From assembly GCA_017466405.1 (NCBI GenBank), contig JAFTUF010000009.1, forward strand, positions 62,001-126,000: a DNA stretch of 64,000 nt. Direction: 5' to 3'. Made by a program: the position numbers and the translations under genes. The notes below the pieces were generated by a model. That model made no database searches and was not told where the DNA came from. It saw nothing but the letters and a program-made list of their open reading frames with translations. Of this stretch, positions 45,753 to 54,854 are shown piece after piece; position 1 is the stretch's first letter; every line of letters starts with the position of its first letter. The stretch comes from Bacteroidales bacterium (GTDB lineage Bacteria; Bacteroidota; Bacteroidia; Bacteroidales; F082).

Positions 45753-46646
45753 TTATGCATTAATGTCATTGGATTTTTCAAATATGTAAACCAAACTCGA
45801 ATATTGACCGGTTTTATTTGCTTTAATATTTGATTTCCAACCTCTTACAACTCCTTTTACAAAACTGAGATTATGTTTGCAATATTTCTCACTTAACATT
45901 GAAATATAGTAGCTATCCCATTTAAGTGGTTTAATATCAATAAGTTGTACATTTGTTTCTTTAAATATATTTCTTATTGACTCTTCTGAAAAGTGGTTTA
46001 TATGGCGAGGAACGTCGTATGCTGCCCATTTGTCCTTATAATATTCTGCATCGTATGATTTGTAATTCGGCAATGCTAATATTAGTCTTCCATTTTTTTT
46101 CAGCAATCTTTGAAGATGGTAAATTTCTTCTTTCAGATTTGCGACATGTTCCAAAACATGCCACATTGTTATTATGTCAAAAGATTCGTCAGGAATATTC
46201 TGAAGTTCTTCTGGTGATAGAATTTGTGTATCTAATTTTTTTTCTGCTATTTCTCTTGCATCTTCGCTTGGTTCGATACCTGTAATTTTACACGAATTAT
46301 TTTTTGCGTGCAATAAAAAATCTCCAACACCACAACCGATGTCTAATAGAGAAATATCACTACTGATACCATCTGTAGCAATCTTAAACTTGTTTTTGAT
46401 ATTTATTTTTTTTACAAAATTGTAGATTGTAGGAACTAATCCTTTTTTCTCTTCATTGTGGCTTAAATATTCTTCCGATTTATAATATTTGCCAATCTCA
46501 GAAGGAGTAGGGCAGGGGACGGTAAATAGAAGTTTACAATCTTTACATTCGTATATTTCAAAATCTTCTTGAGATAAGAAATAATCCTTCAGTTTAAGGA
46601 AAGAGAAATTGTTTTCAGATTCGCACCAAGGACATTTATGATTCAT
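45753..46646 (-). CDS. class I SAM-dependent methyltransferase with N-terminal zinc ribbon
   Basis: 297 residues from the ATG at 46644-46646 (MNHKCPWCES). A TTG five codons earlier is less likely. N-terminal CPWC and CKDC form a zinc ribbon. Methyltransferase motifs follow: LLDIGCGVGDFLLHA, GIEPSEDAREIA, FDIITMWHVLEHV and the RLILALPN strand. This arrangement is common among methyltransferases in polysaccharide and small-molecule pathways; the substrate is not known. It lies downstream of mnmG with a parS-like palindrome in the gap. The space to the kinase (45569-45752) is AT-rich with nothing recognisable. Confidence 0.82.
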   Translation of the reverse strand: MNHKCPWCESENNFSFLKLKDYFLSQEDFEIYECKDCKLLFTVPCPTPSEIGKYYKSEEYLSHNEEKKGLVPTIYNFVKKINIKNKFKIATDGISSDISLLDIGCGVGDFLLHAKNNSCKITGIEPSEDAREIAEKKLDTQILSPEELQNIPDESFDIITMWHVLEHVANLKEEIYHLQRLLKKNGRLILALPNYKSYDAEYYKDKWAAYDVPRHINHFSEESIRNIFKETNVQLIDIKPLKWDSYYISMLSEKYCKHNLSFVKGVVRGWKSNIKANKTGQYSSLVYIFEKSNDINA

Positions 46647-46674
46647 AACATTTGTTTTCAATTAATTATATCTT

Positions 46675-46690
46675 AATTTCACGTGAAACT
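46675..46690. promoter_or_regulatory. parS-like site, left of mnmG
   Basis: AATTTCACGTGAAACT: perfect 12-bp palindrome TTTCACGTGAAA at 46677-46688, 13 of 16 positions matching the parS consensus TGTTTCACGTGAAACA. Confidence 0.6.
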
Positions 46691-48563
46691 ATCTTCCTAA
46701 GAAAACTGCAATGACTGAAATATCAGCAGGGGAAATTCCGCTAATTCTGCTGGCTTGACCTAATGTTTGAGGTTTATGTTTTGTCAGTTTCTCTCTTGCT
46801 TCCATTGTGAGTGAGTTTAGCGCGTAATAATCAAAGTTAGGGCTTAATTTCACATCTTCAAGGCGATTTAATTTATCAGCGACTTCGCGTTCTTTTTCGA
46901 TGTAGCCTTCATATTTAACGATTATTTCAGCCTCTTCTATTATATTTCTGTCAGATTCTTTTGTTGAGTCGTATTTGTTCTTTAGATCTGGTAGTAATTC
47001 TATGATATCAATAAGGTTGATTTGTGGTCTTGTGATAATTTGTGATATGCGCATTTTATTAGAAATACCAGGAGTTCCTTTAGATTCTAATAACGCATTT
47101 ACTTTATCAGGACTGATATTGTTGCTCTTTAAGAAAGCGACAAGATCATTGATTTTTTCGTATTTATTTCTATAGTGATTTATTCTTTCTTCTGATGCTA
47201 ATCCTACCTCAAATGCTTTTTCTGTTAGACGTGCGTCTGCATTATCTTGACGTAATAAAATACGATATTCAGCTCGACTTGTGAACATTCTATACGGCTC
47301 ATCAACGCTCTTTGTGATAAGATCGTCTATTAAAACACCGATATAAGCTTCGTCTCTACGTAAAACGACTGGTTCTAAATCATGAATTAATCGGTGAGCA
47401 TTTATACCAGCCATCAGTCCTTGGGCAGCAGCTTCTTCGTATCCAGTTGTTCCGTTTATTTGTCCTGCGAAGAATAAACCGTGGATTTGCTGTGTTTCTA
47501 AGCTGTGATAGAGCTGATTTGGAGGGAAGAAATCGTATTCTATTGCATATCCTGGACGGAAAATTTTAGCATTTTCAAAACCTTCGATGTGGTGTAAAGC
47601 CTCGACTTGTATGTCTTCTGGTAGGGAAGAACTGAAGCCGTTTAGATAATATTCAATTGTAGTTCTTCCTTCCGGTTCTACAAACAATTGATGAAAATCT
47701 TTATCTGAGAAACGCTCGATTTTATCTTCAATACTTGGGCAATATCTTGGTCCGATTCCTTTAATTCTGCCTGTAAATAGAGGTGATTTTTCGAAGCCTT
47801 TTCTTAAAATATTGTGGACTTCTAATGAGGTGTATGCTATATGACAGCTACGTTGTGTCTTCGGTTTTTCTACTTCCATATATGAGAAACCTGTCACGTC
47901 CTCGTCGCCTTTTTGTTCCGATAATTTGCTAAAATCGATGCTTCTTCCGTCGATGCGCATTGGGGTTCCTGTCTTCATTCTGTCGGCTTCAAAGCCTAAT
48001 GAAACGAGTTGCTCTGTGATTCCGTAGCTTGCGCTTTCTGATATTCTGCCGCCAGAAAATGATTTTTCTCCGATAAATATTTTGCCATTAAGGAATGTTC
48101 CGTTGGTTAAAATAACAGTCTTTGAATATACGTCTCCGCCCATTTGACAATGTACGCCTTTGATAATATCGCCTTCTACTATGAGTGAATCGACGTGGTC
48201 TTGCCAAAATTCAAGATTGTTTGTTTTTTCTAAAACATTACGCCATTCTGTTGAGAATTCAAATTTGTCGCTTTGTACGCGTGGACTCCATACAGCTGGT
48301 CCTTTTGATTTATTCAACATTCTAAATTGAATCATTGTTTTATCTGCAATGATTCCCATTTGTCCGCCCATCGCATCTATTTCTCTTACGATTTGTCCTT
48401 TTGCGATACCTCCCACGGCTGGGTTGCATGACATCGCTGCCATGCCATTCATGTTCATCGTAATGAGAAGTGTTTTGTTGCCTAAATTTGCTGCGGCAGC
48501 TGCAGCTTCGCAGCCGGCGTGTCCGCCTCCTACAACAATAATGTCAAATTTATCAAATATCAT
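46689..48563 (-). CDS. mnmG: tRNA uridine-34 5-carboxymethylaminomethyl modification enzyme MnmG
   Basis: 624 residues, full length. With MnmE it makes cmnm5U34 in wobble-position tRNAs. The FAD site GGGHAGCEAAAAAANLG is at the start, followed by MSCNPAVGGIAKGQIVREIDAMGG, the NGTFLNG and GPRYCPSIEDK motifs, and the C-terminal helical domain (LTKHKPQTLGQASRISGISPADISVIAVFL). In many bacteria this gene (gidA) sits close to the replication origin. Here it is flanked on both sides by parS-like palindromes, which strengthens that association. Confidence 0.97.
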   Translation of the reverse strand: MIFDKFDIIVVGGGHAGCEAAAAAANLGNKTLLITMNMNGMAAMSCNPAVGGIAKGQIVREIDAMGGQMGIIADKTMIQFRMLNKSKGPAVWSPRVQSDKFEFSTEWRNVLEKTNNLEFWQDHVDSLIVEGDIIKGVHCQMGGDVYSKTVILTNGTFLNGKIFIGEKSFSGGRISESASYGITEQLVSLGFEADRMKTGTPMRIDGRSIDFSKLSEQKGDEDVTGFSYMEVEKPKTQRSCHIAYTSLEVHNILRKGFEKSPLFTGRIKGIGPRYCPSIEDKIERFSDKDFHQLFVEPEGRTTIEYYLNGFSSSLPEDIQVEALHHIEGFENAKIFRPGYAIEYDFFPPNQLYHSLETQQIHGLFFAGQINGTTGYEEAAAQGLMAGINAHRLIHDLEPVVLRRDEAYIGVLIDDLITKSVDEPYRMFTSRAEYRILLRQDNADARLTEKAFEVGLASEERINHYRNKYEKINDLVAFLKSNNISPDKVNALLESKGTPGISNKMRISQIITRPQINLIDIIELLPDLKNKYDSTKESDRNIIEEAEIIVKYEGYIEKEREVADKLNRLEDVKLSPNFDYYALNSLTMEAREKLTKHKPQTLGQASRISGISPADISVIAVFLGR

Positions 48564-48575
48564 CGTTCTTAATTT

Positions 48576-48591
48576 TATTTCACGTGAAACA
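48576..48591. promoter_or_regulatory. parS-like site, right of mnmG
   Basis: TATTTCACGTGAAACA matches the parS consensus TGTTTCACGTGAAACA at 15 of 16 positions. It lies just upstream of the mnmG start. Confidence 0.7.
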
Positions 48592-48616
48592 CTCGTCGTA
48601 ACTTACTAATAATCTA

Positions 48617-49033
48617 TTAATTTCTCATCAAAAGACATTTGTCTTCTTGTCGCCTCATTTCGGCTTCGTCTTCCTCACATAAGTCGTCAAAACCGATTAA
48701 ATGTAGAACGCCGTGTGCCATAACTCTGTGTAGTTCGTCTTTGAAACTACGGTTAAAAGTTACGGCGTTTTCTCTGATTCTATCTATACTTATATGGAAC
48801 TCTGCCGATAAAATTTCCTCACATTCGTTAAGTGGAAATGTTATGATATCTGTGTAAAAATCGTGGCCTAATAATTCCACGTTCATCTTATACAGATATT
48901 CGTCGCTGCAGAAAAAATAATATAATTCCCCGACAGATTTTCCGTATTCTTCAACAAATCTATTTATCCATTCTCTTGTGCCGGAAATCTCATCCGTGAG
49001 AATTTCTGTGTCGATAAATTGTAAGCTAATCAT
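48617..49033 (-). CDS. ybeY: rRNA maturation endoribonuclease YbeY
   Basis: 138 residues, family length. YbeY takes part in 16S rRNA 3' maturation and ribosome quality control. The zinc motif HxxxHxxxxxH reads HGVLHLIGFDD: H107 and H111 are present, but the third ligand is Asp (D117). This substitution is usual in Bacteroidota members, so the gene is probably functional. Other family marks are YLYKMNVELLGHDFYTDIITFPL and AEFHISIDRIRENA. It starts one base after the DUF4175 stop. Confidence 0.93.
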   Translation of the reverse strand: MISLQFIDTEILTDEISGTREWINRFVEEYGKSVGELYYFFCSDEYLYKMNVELLGHDFYTDIITFPLNECEEILSAEFHISIDRIRENAVTFNRSFKDELHRVMAHGVLHLIGFDDLCEEDEAEMRRQEDKCLLMRN

Positions 49034-49034
49034 A

Positions 49035-52000
49035 TTATTTTTCCTCCTTATTTACGTTCTTTTTGAAGAAGTATTCGTTGATTTTTTCTTTGTAAAATGG
49101 CTGGAATTCTATACTGTTCATCTTTAAAAATTCCTGCTGTTTCTTTAAATTCTCTTCGTATTTTATCTCGTCAATCTTACGTTTTTCGTAGGTTCCTTTG
49201 AATTCTTCCGATTTACGTTTCTCTTCTTTCTCGCGTTCTTCTTGTGCGTTTTGTGCCTTTAACATTCTAGATAAAATCTCTTTATTGCGATTTATTGTCT
49301 GATTTGTTATTCTTTTATTGACGAGATCTTCTTCTAATTTTTCCATATCTTGCATGATCTCCTTCAATCCGTCGTCGCCAAGCATACCGTTTTTCTTCAT
49401 CTCATCTAACATCTGTTTCATGCTTTCACGAAGCATTTCTTGTTCTGCTGCCATACGTGCAAATTCTTCGCTCATCGACTGTGGCAGAGGCTTGCCTTCT
49501 TTTTGTTGTTGCTGCATTTCCTTACGCATCTGTTCCAACTGTTTGCCGAGTTGTTCTTGCAAATCCTTCATGTTTTTCATGCTTTGTTTGCCTTTGCTTG
49601 GTTTCTTGCTGTTCTTTGGCTTTGAACATGAACCGCTCGACTCCATCATGCTTTCGTTCATGTTGTTAAGAGATTCTGATAACATCAAGGCTAAGTTGTT
49701 CATCGACATCATGGCTCTTTGTTGACGTGAAACGGATGAGCTTAATGACGACTCGTTCATTTCTTTCATCGCCAATGTTAATTGCTGGTCAATCTGTTGC
49801 AATTCATTGAATACGAAGTTTTTAATCTCAGACTGACGCATTGCCATCTTTCGTAATGAATCTTCAACCATAGCAAAGTTGTCAACTATTTCTTTTTGAC
49901 GACTAATTTTATCCGACAGTGAAGGGTCGTCTTTTTTCATCTTGGAAATGCTTGCCATGAGAGCCTCTTCTTCGTGGGAAGATCGTACAACATTCTCTAA
50001 TAAGATCCTGACTAAATGAACGTCTTCGCCAAGTTGTTCCATACCCGACATCGACATATCCATTGAGAGTTGGTTAGCCATTTCTTTCATCTTCTTTCCA
50101 GCATCGTTCTTTTTCTGACTTGCTCCAGAATCATCACCAGAGTTTTCCTTTTCTCCAGCTTCATCTAAATCGTTTGTTATTTCTTCCTGCATCTGCTCAT
50201 TCTTGGAAATATTGAATGGCTCTTGTAGTCCTTTGTTTCTTTCCATAATAGAATCCAACTCTTTTGATAACTTATCGAATTGATTTTTAGCATCTTCTGC
50301 ACTTAAAGAGTCGTTGTTGCTTTCATTTGAGTTTTCAAGTTTCTCGGATAAGTCGTTCATCTTGTCAATCAATTCGTTAAGGTCTTTCTCTACCTTTAAT
50401 TGCTCCAGTAATGAAAGATTTCTATCCATCATTTCTTGAAGTTCTTTGTTGTTTTTCTTGAGATCCTGCATCATCTGCTGCATCTTTTCACGAGGCATTT
50501 CGTTGAGCATCTTCTCCAATTCCTCCATAAGTTTCTTCATTTCTTCGGGAATAACTTCCTCGAAAAGCTGATTTATCTTTTCCTGTTTCTTTAACAGTTC
50601 TTCAGAAGTTAGCTCATTCTTTTCCATAAATTCCTGAAGTTCTTTCTGTTCCTCCTGTACTTTTTCCCATTCCTCTTGAACTTCTTTTTGTTTCTCGAGA
50701 AGTTCTTTCATTTTCTCTTTATCAGTCCAATCTAATTCTTTCTTCGACATTAGATCCTTCAGAATTTCTTCTATATCTTTTCTTAACTCGTCTAAGTCGT
50801 CAGCTTTATTCTCCAATTTTGATATTATATTTTCCTCTGAAGCATCTGCAAGAGAATCAAGTGTTTCACGTGTTGGGAGACTTATTTGGAAGAATTCGGA
50901 ACGTCTTGATTTAGGTCCGTTTATACCATCGTTATCCCATATTTCGAAATACGACTTGACGACATCGCCGGGATACATTGTAATTGTATCTAAATCAATG
51001 CTATAATAGAATGATGTGCGAGGTTCGTTTTTGTTAATATTGATTTTTGTTACAAAACTCTGCTGCGGTTTATTCTCCACTTCAAAATGATACATGAGTT
51101 TTGTAAAACCGTAATCGTCAGCTATCAGACCAGAATAATACATCTGCTTAGAGAAATCTTCATTGAAAGCTTGAACTTGAATCTCAGGATATGCATCTGG
51201 AATTACTTCTACGGTAAAAGGAATAGGGTTTTCATCAATTTTCCATTGATTGGATAAGTTAGCATAAAATTTCGTTGTATTTAATGCTTTAAAGTGATAG
51301 ATGTAATCACTATTATCGGATTGAAGCTCGCAGCAAACACTATCTCTCGTAATATTCAGTGTGTTTACGTCTTTGGTATGAAATATAAATTTCACCTCTG
51401 TTCCTTGAGGAACAAGAAGTCGCGTTTTGCCACTCAGTGTTTCTTTTTTTCTTTTTATGTAATTCGGGAAAGTGAGCTCAGCCTCATAAAAAAGTAATGT
51501 TGGAGAAGGGTTTACGATTATTTTAATTTGTGGACTCACGTAATCGCCGCCGATGATTTGAAAATCGTCGGAATGATGAATATTACTGAAAACATATTTG
51601 AACTCGTTGTTGGATATTTTTGTCATTTTTCTCGTTCCCATAGAGTTACTTATGTAAAATGATTCTGGAATTTTCTCACCAGTCACCTTGATTTTGTATT
51701 CAAGATCTTCACCTTGGGTAACTTCTACTTCTTTAGATTGCAAATCAACGCGGTAGGGGAGAGGTTTCTCGTAGTGTACATCATAATTGATAATTCTTTT
51801 TACCGGCTGACGTGAAAAATCTGGGACAAAAATAATCAGTAGTGTTAGAGACAAAAATGCTAATATGAATATTTTCAGATATTTATAATTTTCTCTCAGA
51901 TTTACAGCCTCGCTAAAATTGATTGGTTTAAGGCTTTGAGTTCTTTGCTCTATTGTAGCAATAAGAAGTTCGTTCTCAATGTTATTTAAAACTTTCTCTG

Positions 52001-52361
52001 TGAGTTGTAATGTGTTAAGAAGTTTGTCTTTTATTTCAGGAAAGAATTTGCCTATTAGTTCAGCGGCTTGTTTATCAGACATTTTCTTTTTAAACCTGAG
52101 CAGGTTTATTATGGGTATTATAAAATAAATTAGAAAAACGAGGGAGAATGTTCCTGTCAAAGTGATGAATAGTGCCAATCTTATTTCTTTAGAAAACCAT
52201 GAAAAGTATTCTAAGCAATTGAATAACAGTAATGTTGCAATAAGAATAACCGTGCCAATCAAAGCGCCTTTGATGAGTTTATTAAGATAAAACTTCTTGA
52301 TAAAAGCGTTTATTTTATCTAATAAAATTTGTTGATATAAATTCCTATTGTCTGAATACAT
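49035..52361 (-). CDS. DUF4175 membrane protein with very long coiled coil
   Basis: 1108 residues from the ATG at 52359-52361. The upstream TTG at 52385 lies inside the -7 element. Three membrane helices lie in the first 200 residues, followed by a beta-rich periplasmic region (about 200-500). A Glu/Lys/Gln/Met-rich coiled coil (about 520-1030) then fills the rest. The region LNTLQLTEKV and the overall layout match the DUF4175 family of Bacteroidota. Function is unknown; the length suggests a scaffold reaching across the envelope. It heads a unit with ybeY, mnmG and the methyltransferase. Confidence 0.85.
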   Translation of the reverse strand: MYSDNRNLYQQILLDKINAFIKKFYLNKLIKGALIGTVILIATLLLFNCLEYFSWFSKEIRLALFITLTGTFSLVFLIYFIIPIINLLRFKKKMSDKQAAELIGKFFPEIKDKLLNTLQLTEKVLNNIENELLIATIEQRTQSLKPINFSEAVNLRENYKYLKIFILAFLSLTLLIIFVPDFSRQPVKRIINYDVHYEKPLPYRVDLQSKEVEVTQGEDLEYKIKVTGEKIPESFYISNSMGTRKMTKISNNEFKYVFSNIHHSDDFQIIGGDYVSPQIKIIVNPSPTLLFYEAELTFPNYIKRKKETLSGKTRLLVPQGTEVKFIFHTKDVNTLNITRDSVCCELQSDNSDYIYHFKALNTTKFYANLSNQWKIDENPIPFTVEVIPDAYPEIQVQAFNEDFSKQMYYSGLIADDYGFTKLMYHFEVENKPQQSFVTKININKNEPRTSFYYSIDLDTITMYPGDVVKSYFEIWDNDGINGPKSRRSEFFQISLPTRETLDSLADASEENIISKLENKADDLDELRKDIEEILKDLMSKKELDWTDKEKMKELLEKQKEVQEEWEKVQEEQKELQEFMEKNELTSEELLKKQEKINQLFEEVIPEEMKKLMEELEKMLNEMPREKMQQMMQDLKKNNKELQEMMDRNLSLLEQLKVEKDLNELIDKMNDLSEKLENSNESNNDSLSAEDAKNQFDKLSKELDSIMERNKGLQEPFNISKNEQMQEEITNDLDEAGEKENSGDDSGASQKKNDAGKKMKEMANQLSMDMSMSGMEQLGEDVHLVRILLENVVRSSHEEEALMASISKMKKDDPSLSDKISRQKEIVDNFAMVEDSLRKMAMRQSEIKNFVFNELQQIDQQLTLAMKEMNESSLSSSVSRQQRAMMSMNNLALMLSESLNNMNESMMESSGSCSKPKNSKKPSKGKQSMKNMKDLQEQLGKQLEQMRKEMQQQQKEGKPLPQSMSEEFARMAAEQEMLRESMKQMLDEMKKNGMLGDDGLKEIMQDMEKLEEDLVNKRITNQTINRNKEILSRMLKAQNAQEEREKEEKRKSEEFKGTYEKRKIDEIKYEENLKKQQEFLKMNSIEFQPFYKEKINEYFFKKNVNKEEK

Positions 52362-52382
52362 CTTACCCAAAATAATATCTTG

Positions 52383-52390
52383 CAAAGATA
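52383..52390 (-). promoter_or_regulatory. -7 promoter element for the DUF4175-ybeY-mnmG unit
   Basis: Minus-strand TATCTTTG followed by C; matches TAnnTTTG. Confidence 0.65.
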
Positions 52391-52463
52391 ATGATTTTTA
52401 AAGGTACACATAGTTAATAAAAGGGAATTTTTTTTGATTTTGATGATGTCGAGAAGGATAAAT

Positions 52464-52544
52464 AAAAAAGGGCGCGGGGAGCGCCCAATTGCATTAATAA
52501 ACCAAACTACTTACAAAGCTATAGAGAATGTTTAGTACTTGTGT
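52464..52544 (-). ncRNA. predicted small RNA, about 80 nt
   Basis: Minus strand. A consensus promoter (TTG, 19 bp, TAATTTTG) is followed about 60 nt later by a GC-rich hairpin GGGCGC-tcccc-GCGCCC and a run of six T. No open reading frame fits. It occupies the 397-bp gap between the DUF4175 gene and the TPR-LuxR gene. Both flanking parts of the gap (52391-52463 and 52578-52782) are very AT-rich and hold nothing recognisable. The family is not recognised; the hairpin might instead only end readthrough from the gene at 52783. Confidence 0.55.
52470..52486 (-). terminator. intrinsic terminator on the minus strand
   Basis: Six-bp GC stem GGGCGC / GCGCCC with a 5-nt loop; on the minus strand six T follow (52464-52469). 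Confidence 0.8.
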
Positions 52545-52547
52545 TTG

Positions 52548-52577
52548 CAAAATTACGTAATTTTGTAATTCTGTCAA
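52548..52577 (-). promoter_or_regulatory. consensus promoter overlapping an 18-bp perfect palindrome
   Basis: Minus-strand TTG (52575-52577), 19-bp spacer, TAATTTTG (52548-52555). The -7 box is half of the palindrome CAAAATTACGTAATTTTG (52548-52565), a possible operator. Confidence 0.7.
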
Positions 52578-52782
52578 TAGTGTTGAGGTCAAAAATACCT
52601 TTTTTTGAAATTTATAACTAAATTTATTTTTTATTTATTTTATAAAATTACTCAACAAAAATATTAACGATATATTGATTTTTAATATTTTATATTATAT
52701 TTTATCTCGATAAATTTTCTAAAGATTTTTAAAAATATTTTTTAATCTTGTAGTGTTTATTCAATTCTTTTATAGCCATAAT

Positions 52783-54573
52783 TTAGATGTTTCTAAGGAA
52801 ATTAACCATGTCTTCATCTCTTACTAAGTTGAATTTTTTTCTCAATCTGTATCTTGATGTCTCAACACTTCTCAGAGTGGTATTTGTGATGATGGCGATT
52901 TCCTTGCTCGACATATTAAGATATAACATTACACATAGTCTTTTCTCAGATTTCGTTATTCCTGGAAACTTTTGTTCTAATTTGTCGAAAAAGTCTTTAT
53001 AAATATCATTGATCTGTTTGTTCAAACTTTCTACATTGTTAAACAAACTGATATTATTTTGCATGTTAGCATATACTGTTCTCACTTTTCCCTTTATTTC
53101 TTCTTCTGGCGAATCGATGATTTCCTTGAGTTCTTTCTTCAATGGATCGATGTATTCAATATATGATTTAAGGTGTAGTGCCAAATTAATCAGTGATTCT
53201 TTGCTATTTTTTAGTTGTATCTCCATCAGATTGCTTTCCATTTCGTCAATCTTCAGTTGTTGTTCGTATGTTTTTTCTTTGTTCTTATGGTATAGTAGTT
53301 TGTTTCTTGAGAATAAAACTATAAAAATAACCAGCACTACTGATAAGATAATTATTGTGATTATTGAAATTATCCAATTGGTTCTTAATGATTTGCTATT
53401 GGATTCTTCTTGTTCTTCTTTTTTGAGTTCTTCTATGTTTAAGGTTAAATTGTTTCCAATATATAATTGTTCGATTCTTTTTCTATTTTCAATTTTTGTA
53501 GCAGAATCATAATAGATATCGTATTTGTTAAAATACTTATATGCTTTTTCAAAGTCACTCAAATTTGCGTAACAATCAGAAAGTTGAAAATAAGATTGAT
53601 AACATATATCGTATATCTTGAAAGCATCGGTGCTGTCGCTTAACATTTGAAATACTTCTATTGCAGATTCGTCGCATTCCAATCTTCTCTTTAACATGCC
53701 TAAATTGTACATGTATTTTCCACATTTCTCATAATCATGTTCTGAATATGCGAGCTCTATTGCCTTTCTATAGTAGTTTCTTGATTCTTCATAATTGTCT
53801 AATGAATCATAAACTCTGGCTTTAAACGCTAAGTTTTTCATTTTCATCTCGATGTTATTGTATGTATCGCAAAGCATTAATGTTGTGTCTATCAATGACA
53901 TTGCTTTTTCGTAACTTTTGATATTGATTAGCATTTCTGCTTTGTTAGTCTTAGCCTTTATGATAGAGTTGATGTTGTCATTGTTTATTTTAAATTTCAG
54001 AATATTGTCGTAGCATGCGATTGCGTTTTCAAATTCTTTTTGTTTGGAGTAAATGTCTCCAAAAGCCATGTACGTTTCCAGCAGACTTTTGGGATTATTG
54101 CTTTTGTTTGCAAATATTATCGCTTGCTTCATTGATTCTATGCTTAAGCCCTTGTCATAGTTATTTATATGATTTTCATCGTTATAAATGTGGGCGATTT
54201 TTATGTACATTCTATATATGGAATCGTATTCTTTGAGCATGATAAGTTCTTCTATGGCTTTTTCGTAGTATGAAATGGCGTAGTCGTAAGAACCGTTCTT
54301 TTGAAGAATTTCTCCTAAAACAATATTGCTGGTTGCTGTTTGATTTAAATCGTTTGTTTTGTAGGCGATTTTCTGAGCCTTGTACGCGCAGTTAAAAGCA
54401 AATTCAGAATTCTTTTCAGAGTATGTGTTCGCTAAATATATTAGTTTGTCGAATCTGTTCTCATGAGTAATGATTTTATTAATATCATTTTTATTGTTTT
54501 CATTGTTGGAAAATAAATTGTTAGAAAACATGAAACACAGGCAGCTTAATAATATTGTAATAATCCTTCTCAT
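52783..54573 (-). CDS. TPR-containing LuxR-type transcriptional regulator, membrane-anchored
   Basis: 596 residues. A signal peptide or N-terminal helix (1-22) precedes TPR repeats (about 30-370) and a membrane helix (about 395-418, WIISIITIIILSVVLVIFIVLF). A coiled coil follows, then a C-terminal LuxR-type helix-turn-helix (about 540-596: LTKSEKRLC-like start, SSKEIAIITNTTLRSVETSRYRLRKKF). The layout places TPRs outside and the DNA-binding domain inside the cell, as in a one-component membrane sensor. Common in Bacteroidota; target genes unknown. Confidence 0.87.
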   Translation of the reverse strand: MRRIITILLSCLCFMFSNNLFSNNENNKNDINKIITHENRFDKLIYLANTYSEKNSEFAFNCAYKAQKIAYKTNDLNQTATSNIVLGEILQKNGSYDYAISYYEKAIEELIMLKEYDSIYRMYIKIAHIYNDENHINNYDKGLSIESMKQAIIFANKSNNPKSLLETYMAFGDIYSKQKEFENAIACYDNILKFKINNDNINSIIKAKTNKAEMLINIKSYEKAMSLIDTTLMLCDTYNNIEMKMKNLAFKARVYDSLDNYEESRNYYRKAIELAYSEHDYEKCGKYMYNLGMLKRRLECDESAIEVFQMLSDSTDAFKIYDICYQSYFQLSDCYANLSDFEKAYKYFNKYDIYYDSATKIENRKRIEQLYIGNNLTLNIEELKKEEQEESNSKSLRTNWIISIITIIILSVVLVIFIVLFSRNKLLYHKNKEKTYEQQLKIDEMESNLMEIQLKNSKESLINLALHLKSYIEYIDPLKKELKEIIDSPEEEIKGKVRTVYANMQNNISLFNNVESLNKQINDIYKDFFDKLEQKFPGITKSEKRLCVMLYLNMSSKEIAIITNTTLRSVETSRYRLRKKFNLVRDEDMVNFLRNI

Positions 54574-54593
54574 GACATTTTGATTTTAATTTG

Positions 54594-54601
54594 CAAATAT
54601 A
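54594..54601 (-). promoter_or_regulatory. -7 promoter element for the TPR-LuxR gene
   Basis: Minus-strand TATATTTG matches TAnnTTTG, 20 bp before the ATG. Confidence 0.55.
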
Positions 54602-54828
54602 ATTATTTTGTAGTATCAAAATTAAATATAATTTGCAAATAATCATTAAGATAATTTTTAAATGTAGTATGTATTGTTGTAATTAATTTCCTATAATTAC
54701 GCTTCATCTGATGGACGTGAATTGTGTAATTTTGTTTCGATTTGTTACTTTTTGTTACGTTCTATGCTGTCTTCAAAAAAAATATTTTATTGTTGCTGTA
54801 TATTGTCTGTAACAAAAATTATTATTGT

Positions 54829-54836
54829 TATTTTTG
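54829..54836 (+). promoter_or_regulatory. -7 promoter element for glnS
   Basis: TATTTTTG matches TAnnTTTG, 18 bp before the ATG at 54855. A TTG upstream at 54825 is therefore not the start. Confidence 0.6.
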
Positions 54837-54854
54837 CAACAAAATTTTAAGACC

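Noticed and set aside
48617-49033. YbeY as an inactive enzyme because the third zinc His is Asp
   Set aside because: The same change is usual in Bacteroidota YbeY proteins, so it is more likely a lineage variant than decay.
50862-50872. TGTTTCACGTG, a third parS-like match inside the DUF4175 gene
   Set aside because: Only the left half matches; the right half (TTGGG) does not complete the palindrome, and the site is coding.
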